Shown piece after piece: positions 63,496-64,000 of a stretch of 64,000 nt of DNA. This DNA comes from Sediminicoccus sp. KRV36. Its GTDB lineage: Bacteria > Pseudomonadota > Alphaproteobacteria > Acetobacterales > Acetobacteraceae. Every line of letters begins with the position of its first letter. The first letter of the stretch is position 1. The stretch covers positions 1,116,001 through 1,180,000 of the forward strand of contig NZ_CP085081.1 in NCBI RefSeq assembly GCF_023243115.1, given 5' to 3'. Under the pieces are notes generated by a model. It searched no databases and was not told the origin of the DNA. It saw nothing but the letters and a program-made list of their open reading frames with translations. Position numbers and translations under genes: made by a program.

Positions 63496-64000
63496 ATGAT
63501 GCGCCACCTGCTCCTCGCCGCCGCGGCCGGGCTTGCCATCGCCGGCCCCGCGCTGTTCACCCCCGCCGCCGCCGCCTGCCCGAGCGATGAAGCCGTCGAG
63601 GCGCTGTCGCGCGCATTGCTCAGCAATACGCCGGCGCCGCCGCTGGCCGGCATGACCAGCCTGGCCGATGGCCAATGCGCGCAGGACAAGCTTGTGGCCA
63701 TCATGGTGCGCCAATGGGGCCGGCCGGTGGGCTACAAGGTCGGGCTGACCAATGCCGCCGCGCAGACGCGCTTCGGCGTGCCGCATCCCGTCACCGGCAC
63801 GATCTACGAGAACACGGTGCGCCTGCGCTCCGGCGCGGAAGTCCCGGCGCGCTTCGGTTCCGTGCCGACGGTCGAGGCCGATCTCATGGTCCGGGTGCGG
63901 GACGAGGCGATCAACCAGGCGCGGACGCATTTGGACGTGCTGCGCCATATTGACCTGGTGATCCCCTTCATCGAGATGCCGGACCTGGTGCTGGCCTCCG
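63496..64000 (+). CDS. Exported 2-keto-4-pentenoate hydratase-like protein (cut by window end)
   Basis: The first 168 residues of a longer protein. A signal peptide (MMRHLLLAAAAGLAIAGPALFTPAAAA) is followed by a hydratase/decarboxylase-type sequence: GRPVGYKVGLTNAAAQTRFGVPHPVTGTIYENTV and VEADLMVRV, as in 2-keto-4-pentenoate hydratases of the catechol meta pathway (where the Y-K-x-G-L-T motif and an acidic metal site are usual). Enzymes of this family are normally cytoplasmic, so an exported one is unusual. The start ATG-ATG at 63496 has GGGAGAGAACC upstream. The stop is outside the window. Confidence 0.78.
   Translation, partial: MMRHLLLAAAAGLAIAGPALFTPAAAACPSDEAVEALSRALLSNTPAPPLAGMTSLADGQCAQDKLVAIMVRQWGRPVGYKVGLTNAAAQTRFGVPHPVTGTIYENTVRLRSGAEVPARFGSVPTVEADLMVRVRDEAINQARTHLDVLRHIDLVIPFIEMPDLVLAS

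Overview
The window is very GC-rich, with strongly GC-biased third codon positions. It reads as a chromosomal segment of an alphaproteobacterium, most likely of the Acetobacteraceae (Roseomonas-like). This is inferred from gene order: purL-bolA-grxD, the lpxC-bamD-recN-ligA cluster, and miaB-phoH-ybeY-corC-lnt followed by a short HTH regulator. Almost all space is ordinary core genome. No tRNA, rRNA, CRISPR array, prophage or intact insertion sequence was seen.

Layout. 1-2.8 kb: the end of an ArsR-type regulator, an overlapping MFS transporter, an amino-thiazoline hydrolase and a methyltransferase. 2.8-4.9 kb: a structured dispersed repeat, an LCCL-OmpA envelope protein, a 24-residue membrane peptide and a lone transposase-N-domain protein. 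4.9-7.8 kb: purL, bolA and grxD. 7.8-10.5 kb: a DUF1796-like protein, an acetyltransferase and rpsD on the minus strand, then a small membrane protein. 10.5-14.6 kb: thrC, an M16 peptidase and pmbA in one operon. 14.6-19.1 kb: zf-CHCC protein, polA, a tandem-repeat array and an MFS gene on the minus strand. 19.2-27.6 kb: a lipoprotein hydrolase, an SDR protein, hrpB, an alcohol dehydrogenase, a metallo-hydrolase and a gentisate-type dioxygenase. 27.6-30.8 kb: a 42-residue membrane peptide, an mdoH-like glucosyltransferase and two C-rich-loop terminators. 30-39.8 kb: fkbM, VOC and GST genes, an envC-like gene, a GlcG-family gene, nadK, a nitrilase, moaA, an MFS gene and a DUF1127 gene. 39.9-48.4 kb: an aminopeptidase P, creA and the ligA-recN-bamD-lpxC cluster. 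48.7-53.6 kb: lolA, a class I amidotransferase, a probable small RNA, a fumarylpyruvate-hydrolase-like gene, a dehydrogenase and plsC. 53.7-59.9 kb: miaB, phoH, ybeY, corC, lnt and an HTH regulator. 59.9-64 kb: a Bug-type binding protein, a secreted protein, proA, a second copy of the structured repeat and a truncated secreted hydratase.

The main novelty is in repeats and RNA, not in the genes. (i) A palindromic element family with a core running CCGATC...GATCGG occurs as a 5 x 54-bp array joining polA to the next gene, as two copies against the nadK start, and as in-frame coding insertions in pmbA and probably hrpB. (ii) A roughly 150-nt element of four successive hairpins occurs twice, with compensatory stem changes. 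(iii) A roughly 120-nt promoter-terminator unit near 50.2 kb has hairpins with loops of five and six cytosines. (iv) Two nearly identical C-rich-loop terminators lie exactly 240 nt apart, the second inside mdoH coding sequence.
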